From: Paucimonas lemoignei
GTDB taxonomy: Bacteria; Pseudomonadota; Gammaproteobacteria; Pseudomonadales; Pseudomonadaceae
Assembly: GCA_900475325.1 (NCBI GenBank)
Contig: LS483371.1
Location: 5,176,001-5,240,000, forward strand
Length of the DNA stretch: 64,000 nucleotides
Reading direction: 5' to 3'
How positions within the stretch are numbered: the stretch's first letter is position 1; the number at the start of each line of letters is the position of its first letter. The notes below the pieces were generated by a model, which saw nothing but the letters and a program-made list of their open reading frames with translations, ran no database searches and had not been told where the DNA came from. This document shows, piece by piece, positions 52,461 to 61,333 of this stretch. A program made the translations under genes and the position numbers.

Positions 52461-53437
52461 GCCAGCCATTGAAAACGCATCTTTTGCGGCGTCGCCTGCC
52501 GGTACTCGCCGGCTTGCTGATCTGCCTGACCGGCACCGGCGCGCAGGCGGCGTCGGCGGTGATCACGGGCAAGGACGGCTGGTTGTTTCCGGCCTGGGAA
52601 AGCCTGAGTAAAGTCGACAACGCAGGCAATGCGCGCACGGTCGCGCTGCTCAAGGATGTCCAGCAGCAGCTTGCCCGGGAGCACATTGCACTGGTCGTTC
52701 TGGTGGTGCCCATGAAAGCGCCCTTCTACGCCCAACGCCTGCCCGCTGACCAACCGCTCAGCCCCGCCGTTGCCCAACGTTATGATCAACTGCAAGGCAA
52801 CTTGAGCAAAGCGGGCCTGACCACGCTGAACATCAAGCCGATCCTGCAGAAGACCGAGCAAGGTAAACAGACGGCGTTCTACCGGGCGGACTATCACTGG
52901 ACGGCCTGGAGTGCGGAAAACACCGCCGACGCGACCGCGAAATTGATCACCGGCAAGTACCGCCTACAGGGCGAACCGGGTGGCGGCGCCGTGCTGGGTG
53001 ACTGGTTCGACAAGCGCGCCTTTGGCGACCTGGCGAGCAACTTCCTGCCCGCCATCAAGCGCAAGGCCATTGGCCGGGACATCTACACGGTGCGCCATCA
53101 GGTGGAAGAAGATCTACTGATCGACGACGCGCCCGCGCCGGTGCAAGTGATCGGCAACAGTTTTGTGCAGCCGTACCTGGGCTTCACCCAGAAACTGTCC
53201 AACGCGCTGGACCGTCCGGTTACCCTGACCTGGAACCCCGGCGACGTGGGCCCTTGGGCAACATTGCTGCAATACCTGGAGTCGCCGGACTTCGCCCAAC
53301 ACAAACCCCAGGTGATCGTCTGGCAATTCAATGAGGGCCAGTTTCACCTCGGCCCCGACGCTGCTGCCAACTGGAACGCCAAAGGCGTGACCTCGCTGAA
53401 CCAGTGGCATCAGCGCATCAATAAGGCGCTTCCTTGA
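52457..53437 (+). CDS. AlgJ/AlgX-like SGNH O-acetyltransferase
   Basis: A 326-residue periplasmic protein with an N-terminal signal/anchor segment. The AlgX/AlgJ-type catalytic triad can be placed: Asp145 and His147 in R-A-D-Y-H-W-T and Ser235 in I-G-N-S-F. G-K-D-G-W-L-F near residue 40 is the family opening. It should transfer acetyl groups to the exported glycan. It needs an AlgI-type MBOAT partner to move acetyl across the membrane, and none is encoded nearby. Overlaps of four bases link it to both neighbours. Confidence 0.87.
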   Translation: MSQPLKTHLLRRRLPVLAGLLICLTGTGAQAASAVITGKDGWLFPAWESLSKVDNAGNARTVALLKDVQQQLAREHIALVVLVVPMKAPFYAQRLPADQPLSPAVAQRYDQLQGNLSKAGLTTLNIKPILQKTEQGKQTAFYRADYHWTAWSAENTADATAKLITGKYRLQGEPGGGAVLGDWFDKRAFGDLASNFLPAIKRKAIGRDIYTVRHQVEEDLLIDDAPAPVQVIGNSFVQPYLGFTQKLSNALDRPVTLTWNPGDVGPWATLLQYLESPDFAQHKPQVIVWQFNEGQFHLGPDAAANWNAKGVTSLNQWHQRINKALP

Positions 53438-54297
53438 AGATTCTTGGTAAAACCCTGAGCCGTGCCACCGTCGTTGCGCTGTTACTGGCAGCGACCGTGG
53501 TTTCAGGCACCACCATGCTGTACGTCACTCGTTTTAAACCACTGGATCCCGGCATCGTGGGTATCGTCTGGCAGCCGGACAACAAAACCGTGGGCATCAA
53601 AGGCGACTGGCACACTCTCGGCGCGCGGGAGCTGCTGGTGCAATGGACGGTGGTCGACGATCAAGCCTTCGTGCCTGGCACGGGTTTGCCCAGCGTCCCG
53701 GTATTGCCGGACTGGGCACGCATTGCCAAAGAGCCTTGGGCTCAGGATGTGATTGTCGGGCTGGCGGGTTATTTCAGTGAGAACCGCTCACGGGACAACA
53801 TCGAGCAACTGGCGGCTATGTCTGAAAAAATCGCCAAACTGCCGATTCCAATGCATGTCACCGGCTGGTATTTCCCGGCGGAAGTCGACCCCAGCTGGAC
53901 CCGCGCCAAGGAACTGCCCGCGCTGCTGGCCAAGCTGCCACGGCCGCTGTGGATCAGCGTCTACGACGGCGCCAACATCGGGCCAGAGGCCACCGCCGCA
54001 TGGCTCAAGCAATGGCTGCCGGATGGCATCGGCGTGTTCTTCCAGGACGGCGTCGGCGTTTATGCGCGCACCGCCCCCGTCGCCCGAACCTACGCCGACG
54101 CCCTGCGCAAAAGCCTGGGCAAAGACCGCGTAAGGATCATCGTCGAAGCCTTCCGCCCCAACTACGGCGGCGGCTTCCGCTCGGCCACGGCAGCAGAACT
54201 CAAACCCCAGCTGGCGGCTTACGACGGCTACCCCCTCTACCTGTTCGACGGCCCGCATTACGTCACGCCGGAGTTGGTGAAGCAGTTGCAGAGGTGA
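53434..54297 (+). CDS. Periplasmic TIM-barrel-like (DUF4434/glycoside hydrolase-like) protein
   Basis: A 287-residue protein with an N-terminal membrane anchor (R-A-T-V-V-A-L-L-L-A-A-T-V-V). The rest alternates strands and helices: V-Q-W-T-V-V-D-D, V-I-V-G-L-A-G-Y-F, P-M-H-V-T-G-W-Y-F-P-A-E-V-D, P-L-W-I-S-V-Y-D-G, G-V-F-F-Q-D-G-V-G, I-I-V-E-A-F-R. This is the layout of DUF4434-type TIM barrels with acidic residues at strand ends, compatible with a glycoside hydrolase. Translation starts at TTG 53434, overlapping the preceding stop (TTGA). It is the last gene of the operon and may trim or release the polymer. Confidence 0.72.
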   Translation: MKILGKTLSRATVVALLLAATVVSGTTMLYVTRFKPLDPGIVGIVWQPDNKTVGIKGDWHTLGARELLVQWTVVDDQAFVPGTGLPSVPVLPDWARIAKEPWAQDVIVGLAGYFSENRSRDNIEQLAAMSEKIAKLPIPMHVTGWYFPAEVDPSWTRAKELPALLAKLPRPLWISVYDGANIGPEATAAWLKQWLPDGIGVFFQDGVGVYARTAPVARTYADALRKSLGKDRVRIIVEAFRPNYGGGFRSATAAELKPQLAAYDGYPLYLFDGPHYVTPELVKQLQR

Positions 54298-54308
54298 TGG
54301 ACGCCGAA

Positions 54309-55021
54309 CCTGTAGGAGCTGCCGAAGGCTGCGAACTGCCGTGTGTCAGGCAAAACGCCTTCGCGACCGTCGTAACCTCCGATTGCTCCCACAGGACCGC
54401 GGTATTCCTGAAGAAACACAGGACCTGTAGGAGCGAATTCATTCGCGAAGAGGCCGGCACATCCGATAGAGATTTACCGTGCGCACCACCGCTTTCGCGA
54501 ATGAATTCGCTCCCACAGGGATTGCATCATTTCTTGCTGAATTGATGTAGCCACTGATGACGCCTCGCCAACAAGTTGGCTCCCACAGGACCGCGGTATT
54601 CCTGATGAAACACAGAACCCTGTAGGAGCTGCCGAAGGCTGCGAACTGCGGTGTGTCAGACAGACCGCTTCGCGGCCGTCGTAACCTCCGGCGGCGCCTA
54701 CAGGACCGCGGTATTTCTGATGGAACACAGAACCTGTGGGAGCGAATTCATTCGCGAAGGGGCCGGTACATCCGATCGAGATTTACCGTGTGCACCACCG
54801 CTCTCGCGAATGAATTCGCTCCCACAGGGATTGCATCATTTCTTGCTGAATTGATGTAGCCAGTGATGACGACTCGCCAACAAGTTGGCTCCTACAGGAC
54901 CGAGGTGTTCCTGAAATAACACAGAACCCGTGGGAGCGAATTCATTCGCGAAGGGGCCGGTACATCCGATAGAGATTTACCGTGTGCGCCGCCCCTTTCG
55001 CGAATGAATTCGCTCCCACGG
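54309..55021. repeat. Composite array of dispersed repeats with a 310-bp direct duplication
   Basis: The whole gap between the exopolysaccharide operon and mltA is repeat DNA. A unit starting CCTGTAGGAGCTGCCGAAGG at 54309 recurs at 54619 (period ~310). Each copy holds a TGTAGGAG unit, an inverted REP pair around GAGCGAATTCATTCGCGAAG (54431, 54740), and a block with GCCAACAAGTTGGCTCC. A third, shortened copy has the REP pair (from 54934) but lacks ~115 bases of the first module. No gene is supported here. Confidence 0.92.
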
Positions 55022-55036
55022 GTTCATCATTGCCTC

Positions 55037-56215
55037 TTATTGCGCAGCCTCCGGCAACGCCATCCCCTTGGGCCATAACAACCACACGTTGCCCTTCTGC
55101 TTCATGTCCCCCGCCAAATGACCGGCCTCGTCGCCGGTACCCCAGAACAAATCGGCACGGACTTCGCCGGCAATGGCGCCGCCGGTATCCTGCGCGGCGA
55201 CCGGGCGTACCAGAGGCGTGCCGTCCGGGCGAGTGGTAGACAGCCACAGCAAACTCCCCAGCGGGATCACTTTGCGATCAATTGCCACGCTGTAACCCGA
55301 GGTCAGTGGCACATTCAGCGAACCGCGCGGCCCTTCGTTGCTGTCCGGGTTGCGGGCGAAAAACACGTAGCTGGGATTGCTCGCCAACAAATCCGTGATG
55401 CGCTCCGGATGCGCCTTGGCCCAGGCGGCAATGCTACCCATGGTCACGTCTTCTTTCTTCAACTCGCCCTGCTCCACCAGCCAGCGACCGATGGCGCGAT
55501 AAGGCCTGCCGTTCTGGTCGGCGTACCCGATGCGCAGTTGCTGGCCGTTATCCAGACGCACCCGGCCCGAGCCCTGAATCTGCAAGAACTGCAGGTCCAT
55601 CGGGTCAGTCAGCCAGGCGATCACCGGCGCATTCAGCCCTTGAGCGTTGATGGTGGCAGCATCGTCGTACGGCTTGAGTACCCGCCCTTCGAGCCGACCG
55701 CGCAAGCGCTTGCCTTTGAGTTCGGGGTAGATGCTGTCCAGATTGACGATGATCAAATCGTCCGGCACGCCATACACCGGCACCGAGGCCTGAGGGGTTT
55801 GGGTCAGGCTGCCGGGGTAGACCGGCTCGTAATAACCGGTGATCAAACCGTCGGCACTGCCGGTTGCCGAGCGCATGCTGTAGACCTGCAACTGCTCCTG
55901 CAAAAAGCTACGGATCTTTGTCACGTCTGCATCCAGCGGCACATTGGCCGCCGCTGCACAGGTCGCGCCCCACACGGTATCGGCCTTAAGCCGCACACAC
56001 GCACTGCGCCACGCAGCAAAACCGGCTTGCAGATCGCTATCGGCCACGGCAGGCAATGCATCCCAGGTTGCCGGGGTGTAAGTGGTGTGCGGCGGCGCGG
56101 GTGGCTCAGGTGGCGGCGTCGGGGTTTTGTCCGAGTTGTCGCAACCGGCGAGAAAAAGGGCAAACGGCACAGCCAGGGCCAGGCCCGTGCGCCAGTGTTT
56201 GAAAGAAAGAGTCAT
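55037..56215 (-). CDS. mltA: Membrane-bound lytic murein transglycosylase A
   Basis: A 392-residue lipoprotein. The signal peptide ends in the lipobox L-A-G-C, followed by a Pro-rich linker. The MltA domain shows G-Y-Y-E-P-V-Y-P-G, Q-I-Q-G-S-G-R-V and the 3D domain with A-Q-D-T-G-G-A-I-A-G, whose Asp is the catalytic acid, then F-W-G-T-G-D-E-A. It cleaves peptidoglycan to anhydro-muropeptides at the outer membrane inner face. ATG 56215 gives a proper lipoprotein signal; the longer frame from 56254 does not. Confidence 0.94.
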   Translation of the reverse strand: MTLSFKHWRTGLALAVPFALFLAGCDNSDKTPTPPPEPPAPPHTTYTPATWDALPAVADSDLQAGFAAWRSACVRLKADTVWGATCAAAANVPLDADVTKIRSFLQEQLQVYSMRSATGSADGLITGYYEPVYPGSLTQTPQASVPVYGVPDDLIIVNLDSIYPELKGKRLRGRLEGRVLKPYDDAATINAQGLNAPVIAWLTDPMDLQFLQIQGSGRVRLDNGQQLRIGYADQNGRPYRAIGRWLVEQGELKKEDVTMGSIAAWAKAHPERITDLLASNPSYVFFARNPDSNEGPRGSLNVPLTSGYSVAIDRKVIPLGSLLWLSTTRPDGTPLVRPVAAQDTGGAIAGEVRADLFWGTGDEAGHLAGDMKQKGNVWLLWPKGMALPEAAQ

Positions 56216-56423
56216 GAGCGCAGCGGTTCCCCTGAAGCGGCTTTTGGTCCGCAAGAGTACGCAATGCGTGGGTGAGGGGGAAGCCGTGGGAGCATGGCCT
56301 ATTGAGGGAATTCACTACTTCCCCTCAACAGATGACGACGTGGGACCGGCTTTAGCCGAGAAGAGGCCAGTGCATCCAAAGGTTATTTATCGCCTGAAAT
56401 ACCGCCTACCTGTGCGGCGTCGT

Positions 56424-56453
56424 CCTGTAGGAGCTGCCGAAGGCTGCGAACGA
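56424..56453. repeat. Single TGTAGGAG-type repeat unit
   Basis: TCCTGTAGGAGCTGCCGAAG, continuing GCTGCGAACG, the same dispersed unit as at 25361. The rest of 56216-56500 is intergenic and shows no gene. Confidence 0.85.
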
Positions 56454-56508
56454 TGTTCGACAGGTCCGGGGGTTTATGAATGAAAGAGCAATCAGACCGA
56501 TAATCTAA

Positions 56509-56539
56509 ATAAAGAAGCCCCGGAAATCCGGGGCTTCTC
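56509..56539 (-). terminator. Terminator of the DUF4214 gene
   Basis: GAAGCCCCGG-AAAT-CCGGGGCTTC stem; on the minus strand it is followed by TTTATTTAG. It lies 50 bases after the minus-strand stop at 56588. Confidence 0.88.
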
Positions 56540-56587
56540 AACACATCTTGTACATCGAGCGCGCAACGTGCCGCCAGATTATCGGTG

Positions 56588-59377
56588 TTACGGCACCAAC
56601 TTCAGGCTGAAATTCACGATTTCAGACGCGTTGTTCGGACTCTGCCCAACCAATACGATCGCTACCGCATCCAAGACATTGCTTGTATCCGAGTCCCAGG
56701 CAACCAGCGTGTCAGTGCCGTAGGTAGCTTGAGTGAATTTACCGTCGAGAGCGTTATAGCTGCCTTTGACAAACGTGTAGGTATTGTCAGTCACGTTGCC
56801 GGAGAAAGACTGAGCCAATGCCGTACCACCAAGCACGTCAATATGATCCCGATCAGGAATGGACGGGCTGCCATACAAGAAGCTGAAGGAGTCAAAGTTG
56901 CCGTCCACCGCTTGGTAGACGCCCGTGCCTGGCGATACAAAATGATCGGCTTGAGCTCCGGAGCTGTACACGATGTTGAGATGCCCGTCGGTGAGATTAC
57001 CGCTGAGCGTGTCCTCACCCGTTGTAGCGCTCAATGTCACCGAGCTGGCGTATTTGAACGTGTAGTTGTCCAAACCCTCAGCCTCTGTCACCGACCCGCT
57101 AACGGAATATTTGTTGATGTAGTCATTGCTATTTGAAGCCTTGGCAACAATCTTCGCCTCCTCAATCGACAAGTTGGAGGACGTCAAATCGCCTGATATT
57201 TTGTAGCCATCCGCATCGGTAAACGTCGAGGAAGACTTGCTAGCGAGCAGGTTACTTACCGTATCGACCAGAATGTACCCATTTGGCGTAACGGGAGTCT
57301 GACCCTCTTCGCTTTGCCATTGTTGGACATGCTCCACGGTATCCGCGACGTAGTAGCCTTGCTTGCCGGCAAACACCGGATCGCTGGAAGTAATGGCGTT
57401 TTCAAGGTTGACGACCGTGTCAGCAATGACGTAGCCGTTAACGAGCCCCTCACCTTGATTGGCAGTCAGATTGGCTAACGTGTCGACGACTGTATATTCA
57501 AAGTTCAAAGCAGTCAGTGATTTGAGCGTCGCGACCTCAGCAAGGCTCAGCTCGGCGTTGTCGTTAACAGTGACCGTTCTAACATAGAAGTTAAAGATGT
57601 CAGGGTCGGCCGCGTGACTGGCCAGCAAATGCTCAGCGGTATCCTTCAGGTTGAACTTCCAGTCGGAATCATCCACGTAGGCCAGCATCTTGGCCAGATC
57701 ACTGCGCTGCTGAACGGTCAGCGTACCCGCATCGTTATTGGTCAGCGTGACGTCGACATTACGCGTGTCGCCCTGAGAAACGGTCAGCAGATTCGTCGCG
57801 GTATCAACCAGCGTGCCCGTCCAATAAGTAGTCAGCTTCAGGTCGGACAGCTCCTTCAACTGTGCAACGCTGGTCAGATTGAAAGCAATCAGCGCCTCAC
57901 CGCCTATCTTGGCCGCCAGCGCTTCCAGCCCCGTAGATGTGGTCGGCAGATCGGTCACCAGTACATTGATGTCAGCCTTCACATAGATGCTGGCCTTAAG
58001 CTGTGCAAGGGTGCCGGTGACACCCTGATATTGCAGAGCGCCAGTAGTTTTAGCGTCGATCGTGACCAAGGTAGCCAGTGGCACATATTCATCTGTAACA
58101 AACAGATCGACCTTGCCGAGGCCGATGACGTCGTTACGCGCATACAGGTCAACAATCTGAGTCGCATTGCCGCCTAGCGACTCGACAACCCCGTAATCGA
58201 CACGAATGTCCAACAGGTCGAGCACAGACGTTATTTGCTCAACGCCGGTCTCGTATTGCTGCTTGAGCGAGAGCGATATGTCCGCAACGCGGGACTCGAT
58301 CAGAGTAGACGGATTGGCTTGCGGCACGACCAAAGTACCGGAACCTGAGATTTTAATACCACCTATAACCACACCAGCCATCAAATAGCTGAACGCATCA
58401 CTGCTCGGCACCAGCGAGACGCTGTTTACAACCAGACCGCTGGTGATGAGCGATGAGTCAACGTCCACAGCAGTGCCATTGGCCGGCTTGAACGTAAAGA
58501 CACTACCGTCTACATAGAGGCTGACGTTGCCGTTTTGACTGCCGACGGTAAACAGGCCGGGGGCCGTCTGAGTCACCGCAAACACAGCCACTTCACCCGT
58601 GGTCGGCGTCGCAGTAACCACATCCGAGCCAGCCTGAGCGGCAGGGTTATCGAGAGCACTGGGGTTGGTCAAGGCTGCGCCAGCTTTGGTGTTGATGCTG
58701 GTGAACAAGGTGGTGAGGTTGGTCGTGCTGCCAGTTCCGGTCACCACGGCGTTGAGGTAAGTAGCCAGATCGCTCAGCTCGCCAGGCGCGCCTTTGACCA
58801 GAGCAGCAACCTTATCCAGGGTCGACGACACCAGGGTCAGCAGAGCGGGAGTCTGGGCTGCCGTCGAGGCCGGGATCAGTTTGATCAGGTCCAGCGTCGC
58901 GTTCAGGGTGTCCGTGTTGGCCGACACAGAGGTCAGCACCTTGGCCGCCAGGGCAGTGTCGTTCAAACCCTTCTCCGCGAAAGCCACGCCTACCTGAGCC
59001 TTGTTATTAACCAGCGCAGCATCGGCCAGACCTTGGGTAGAGGTGTTGGCCTTGGCACCGTTAAGGACTGCAGCAATGAACGAATCGCGGCTGAGGCTGC
59101 CGTTTTCCAGACCGGCCTTCCAATAAGCAGCGCCTTCAGCGTCGCTGCTGCGACTGAAAACATTGCCATATATCGCTTCGATGAAATCATCGACCGACAA
59201 GGTGTCAGGGTATTTTTCCTGAGTTTCCGGCTGTGCGCCTTCCCAGTTCCGGGCGATGGACTCAAGAGTCATGTTGCCGTTATTCAACTCGTTGACCCAG
59301 TACGCCAGACCAGCGGCATCCGGTGCGCGATTATAAAATGCGGTGTAAAGCTCGGCTAAATCTGACTGTACGCTCAT
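56588..59377 (-). CDS. Large DUF4214 protein with repeated V-x-D-T motifs
   Basis: A 929-residue protein without a signal peptide. Residues ~1-110 are two DUF4214-like units (L-Y-T-A-F-Y-N-R-A-P-D-A-A-G-L-A-Y-W and I-Y-G-N-V-F-S-R-S-S-D-A-E-G-A-A-Y-W). A long Ala/Thr/Leu region follows. Then come about six copies of a motif like Y-x-V-x-D-T-x-x-N-L (near residues 520, 575, 628, 655, 676, 698), and a beta-rich C-terminus. Such proteins are often surface or type I-secreted adhesins, but no exporter genes are present here. AAGGAG precedes ATG 59377 by seven bases. It shares DUF4214 with the gene at 63022. Confidence 0.82.
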   Translation of the reverse strand: MSVQSDLAELYTAFYNRAPDAAGLAYWVNELNNGNMTLESIARNWEGAQPETQEKYPDTLSVDDFIEAIYGNVFSRSSDAEGAAYWKAGLENGSLSRDSFIAAVLNGAKANTSTQGLADAALVNNKAQVGVAFAEKGLNDTALAAKVLTSVSANTDTLNATLDLIKLIPASTAAQTPALLTLVSSTLDKVAALVKGAPGELSDLATYLNAVVTGTGSTTNLTTLFTSINTKAGAALTNPSALDNPAAQAGSDVVTATPTTGEVAVFAVTQTAPGLFTVGSQNGNVSLYVDGSVFTFKPANGTAVDVDSSLITSGLVVNSVSLVPSSDAFSYLMAGVVIGGIKISGSGTLVVPQANPSTLIESRVADISLSLKQQYETGVEQITSVLDLLDIRVDYGVVESLGGNATQIVDLYARNDVIGLGKVDLFVTDEYVPLATLVTIDAKTTGALQYQGVTGTLAQLKASIYVKADINVLVTDLPTTSTGLEALAAKIGGEALIAFNLTSVAQLKELSDLKLTTYWTGTLVDTATNLLTVSQGDTRNVDVTLTNNDAGTLTVQQRSDLAKMLAYVDDSDWKFNLKDTAEHLLASHAADPDIFNFYVRTVTVNDNAELSLAEVATLKSLTALNFEYTVVDTLANLTANQGEGLVNGYVIADTVVNLENAITSSDPVFAGKQGYYVADTVEHVQQWQSEEGQTPVTPNGYILVDTVSNLLASKSSSTFTDADGYKISGDLTSSNLSIEEAKIVAKASNSNDYINKYSVSGSVTEAEGLDNYTFKYASSVTLSATTGEDTLSGNLTDGHLNIVYSSGAQADHFVSPGTGVYQAVDGNFDSFSFLYGSPSIPDRDHIDVLGGTALAQSFSGNVTDNTYTFVKGSYNALDGKFTQATYGTDTLVAWDSDTSNVLDAVAIVLVGQSPNNASEIVNFSLKLVP

Positions 59378-59855
59378 TGCAACGCTCCTTGGCCGACGCG
59401 CCTTGGGGCACCACTTCTAAAGGCGGAGTCAACCAAGGTCATCAATTGTTTGGAAAGATAAACACCCGGATGGGTGTTGATCGGAGAATCGCAGATCAGT
59501 CAATTAACTTCTATTTCATTCTGTGGGCAATCAGCCACTATCCAGTTAATTGGCTGGAGATGTGAGATCAGTCACAGAATCCTTAAGGCGAAGTGCATCT
59601 ACCAACTGGAAATTCAATATCAAAAGGTATATAGCGGCGGATAGTTGACGTCAAATAAAGCGCTACTGCTATATAAAGCACGGACCTTAAAAAGTAATTG
59701 AGCGGAATATTAAACTCGGGGTTACTTGCAGTTCGGCAACGCCTTTTGAAATTTTTCAGTAGGAGCCTACTTATTCGCGAGACGATCCTGCTTACGAAGG
59801 ACCAAAGCCTCGCCAACAAGTTGGCTCCTACAGATCGGTGTTGCACACAGCAGCA
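59378..59855. other. Intergenic region with hairpins and one repeat
   Basis: AT-rich DNA upstream of the DUF4214 gene, holding the short palindrome ACACCCGGATGGGTGT near 59464 and CAGCCA...TGGCTG (near 59530-59555). A TGTAGGAG/GCCAACAAGTTGGCTCC-type repeat covers 59759-59833. No gene is supported, and the promoter itself is not identifiable. Confidence 0.55.
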
Positions 59856-61169
59856 CTACTTCAATTGATTGGCAAACCGACTCACAGCCCCCACCACTTG
59901 CCGCGCGCCTTCCTGGATTTCGACGATCACCGCCCCGGCGTCATTGGCCAGCCCCAAGCCTTGCTCAGCCTGCCCGCGGCTGTTGGCGATGCCGCGCACG
60001 GCTTCGTCCACCAGATTCTGGTTCTGCTGCACCACGTTGACGATTTCCTCGGTGGCTGCGCTGGTGCGACCCGCCAGTTGCCGCACTTCATCGGCCACCA
60101 CCGCAAAACCCCTGCCCTGCTCGCCCGCGCGGGCGGCTTCGATCGCGGCGTTGAGCGCCAGCAGGTTGGTTTGCTGGGCGATGCCGCCGATGGTCTGCAC
60201 GATGGAGCTGATCAACAGTGATTGCTTGCCCAGCGCCTCGATGCCATGGGACGCGGACTGCATCTCTTCGGAGATCTTGCGCATGGTCTCGACCGTCTCT
60301 TTGACGACCACTGCGCCACGCTGGGCGCTCACATCGGTTTGCTGGGAAATCTCAAACGCAATACCCGCCGCATCGCTGACTTCCGCCTCGCGCTCGACTT
60401 GATCCGTGATCACCGTGGCGAACTTGACCACTTTATACAGATGGCCCTGAGGGTCATGCACCGGGTTGTAAGTCGCCTCCAGCCACACTTCGCGGCCATT
60501 GGCGTCGACACGTTTGAAGCGATCAGCCACAAATTCGCCGCGGTTAAGGGTCGCCCAGAACTCTTTGTACTGCGGCGAGGCCACCTCAGCCGGATCACAG
60601 AAGATGCTGTGGTGTTTGCCCTTGATCTGCCCGATGTTGTAACCCATCCCGCGCAGGAATTGATCGTTGGCCTTGAGCACATTGCCTGCCAGGTTGAACT
60701 CGATCACGGCGGTAGAGCGCAACAGCGCTTGAATGAACGCGGCGTTTTCAGTCGCCAGTTCAATCGCCTCGGTAATGTCGCTGGCAAAACAGCGGATGTG
60801 CGACAGCTTGCCGTCAGCGCCCATGATCGGGTACCAGATGGCCCGCACCCAGGCCAGGCTGCCGTCTACTTTAAGGAAGCGGTAGTTGTCGATGACCGAC
60901 TCGCCCTTGGCGATGCCCGCCCGCAGATTCCGGTAGCAATCGAGTTGCTTGACGTAAGACGGGACGATTTCATCCATGCCACGTCCCTGCAAATGCTCGG
61001 GGGTATAGCCCAGCACTTTGGAGAAATTGGTATTGGCGTGAGTGATGCGGTAATCCGGGTCGAGGGTCACGGACAACATCTGTGCGTCCATGCCTCGCTC
61101 CATTTGCCGATAGATAGAAAGCTCGGCTTCTTGCGCCTGTAATTCCTTCTTCAAGCGGGTGTTAAACAT
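59856..61169 (-). CDS. BdlA-like PAS-PAS methyl-accepting transducer
   Basis: A 437-residue soluble chemotaxis-type transducer. It has two PAS domains (~residues 25-140, [13 protein letters not shown], and ~145-260, [11 protein letters not shown]). A shortened signalling domain follows with [22 protein letters not shown], split here as the N-A-A-I-E-A-A-R and G-E-Q-G-R-G-F parts, near 350-375. No membrane helices. The layout and length match P. aeruginosa BdlA, which controls biofilm dispersal, and Aer-like energy sensors; the assignment between them is open. A FliA-like -10 lies upstream. Confidence 0.87.
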   Translation of the reverse strand: MFNTRLKKELQAQEAELSIYRQMERGMDAQMLSVTLDPDYRITHANTNFSKVLGYTPEHLQGRGMDEIVPSYVKQLDCYRNLRAGIAKGESVIDNYRFLKVDGSLAWVRAIWYPIMGADGKLSHIRCFASDITEAIELATENAAFIQALLRSTAVIEFNLAGNVLKANDQFLRGMGYNIGQIKGKHHSIFCDPAEVASPQYKEFWATLNRGEFVADRFKRVDANGREVWLEATYNPVHDPQGHLYKVVKFATVITDQVEREAEVSDAAGIAFEISQQTDVSAQRGAVVVKETVETMRKISEEMQSASHGIEALGKQSLLISSIVQTIGGIAQQTNLLALNAAIEAARAGEQGRGFAVVADEVRQLAGRTSAATEEIVNVVQQNQNLVDEAVRGIANSRGQAEQGLGLANDAGAVIVEIQEGARQVVGAVSRFANQLK

Positions 61170-61200
61170 GGTGGCACCGATCCTAGTGAGTTCAGACGAG

Positions 61201-61227
61201 TTATCGGCATTGAAAACGGGAGCTAAA
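61201..61227 (-). promoter_or_regulatory. Possible FliA promoter of the PAS-PAS transducer
   Basis: A perfect GCCGATAA lies on the minus strand (61208 to 61201), about 32 bases before the start codon. The -35 position fifteen bases further reads TTTA instead of TAAA, so only half of the promoter is convincing. Confidence 0.45.
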
Positions 61228-61283
61228 TCGACCCTTCGTCCGAATGCTTAATCTAGTTATAGCCACTCGATTAACGGCACGCG

Positions 61284-61316
61284 AAAAAAAACCCGCAACC
61301 ATTGGCGCGGGTTTTT
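61284..61316 (-). terminator. Terminator of the guanylyltransferase gene
   Basis: ACCCGC/GCGGGT stem with a ten-base loop, followed on the minus strand by a run of T (the AAAAAAA at 61284-61290). It lies about 20 bases after the stop at 61334. Confidence 0.85.
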
Positions 61317-61333
61317 CAGGCAGCGATTGGGCG

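Noticed and set aside
54309..55021. CRISPR-like periodic repeats
   Set aside because: The repeats are palindromic REP-type modules in direct and inverted order with ~310-bp spacing, no uniform spacers and no cas genes.
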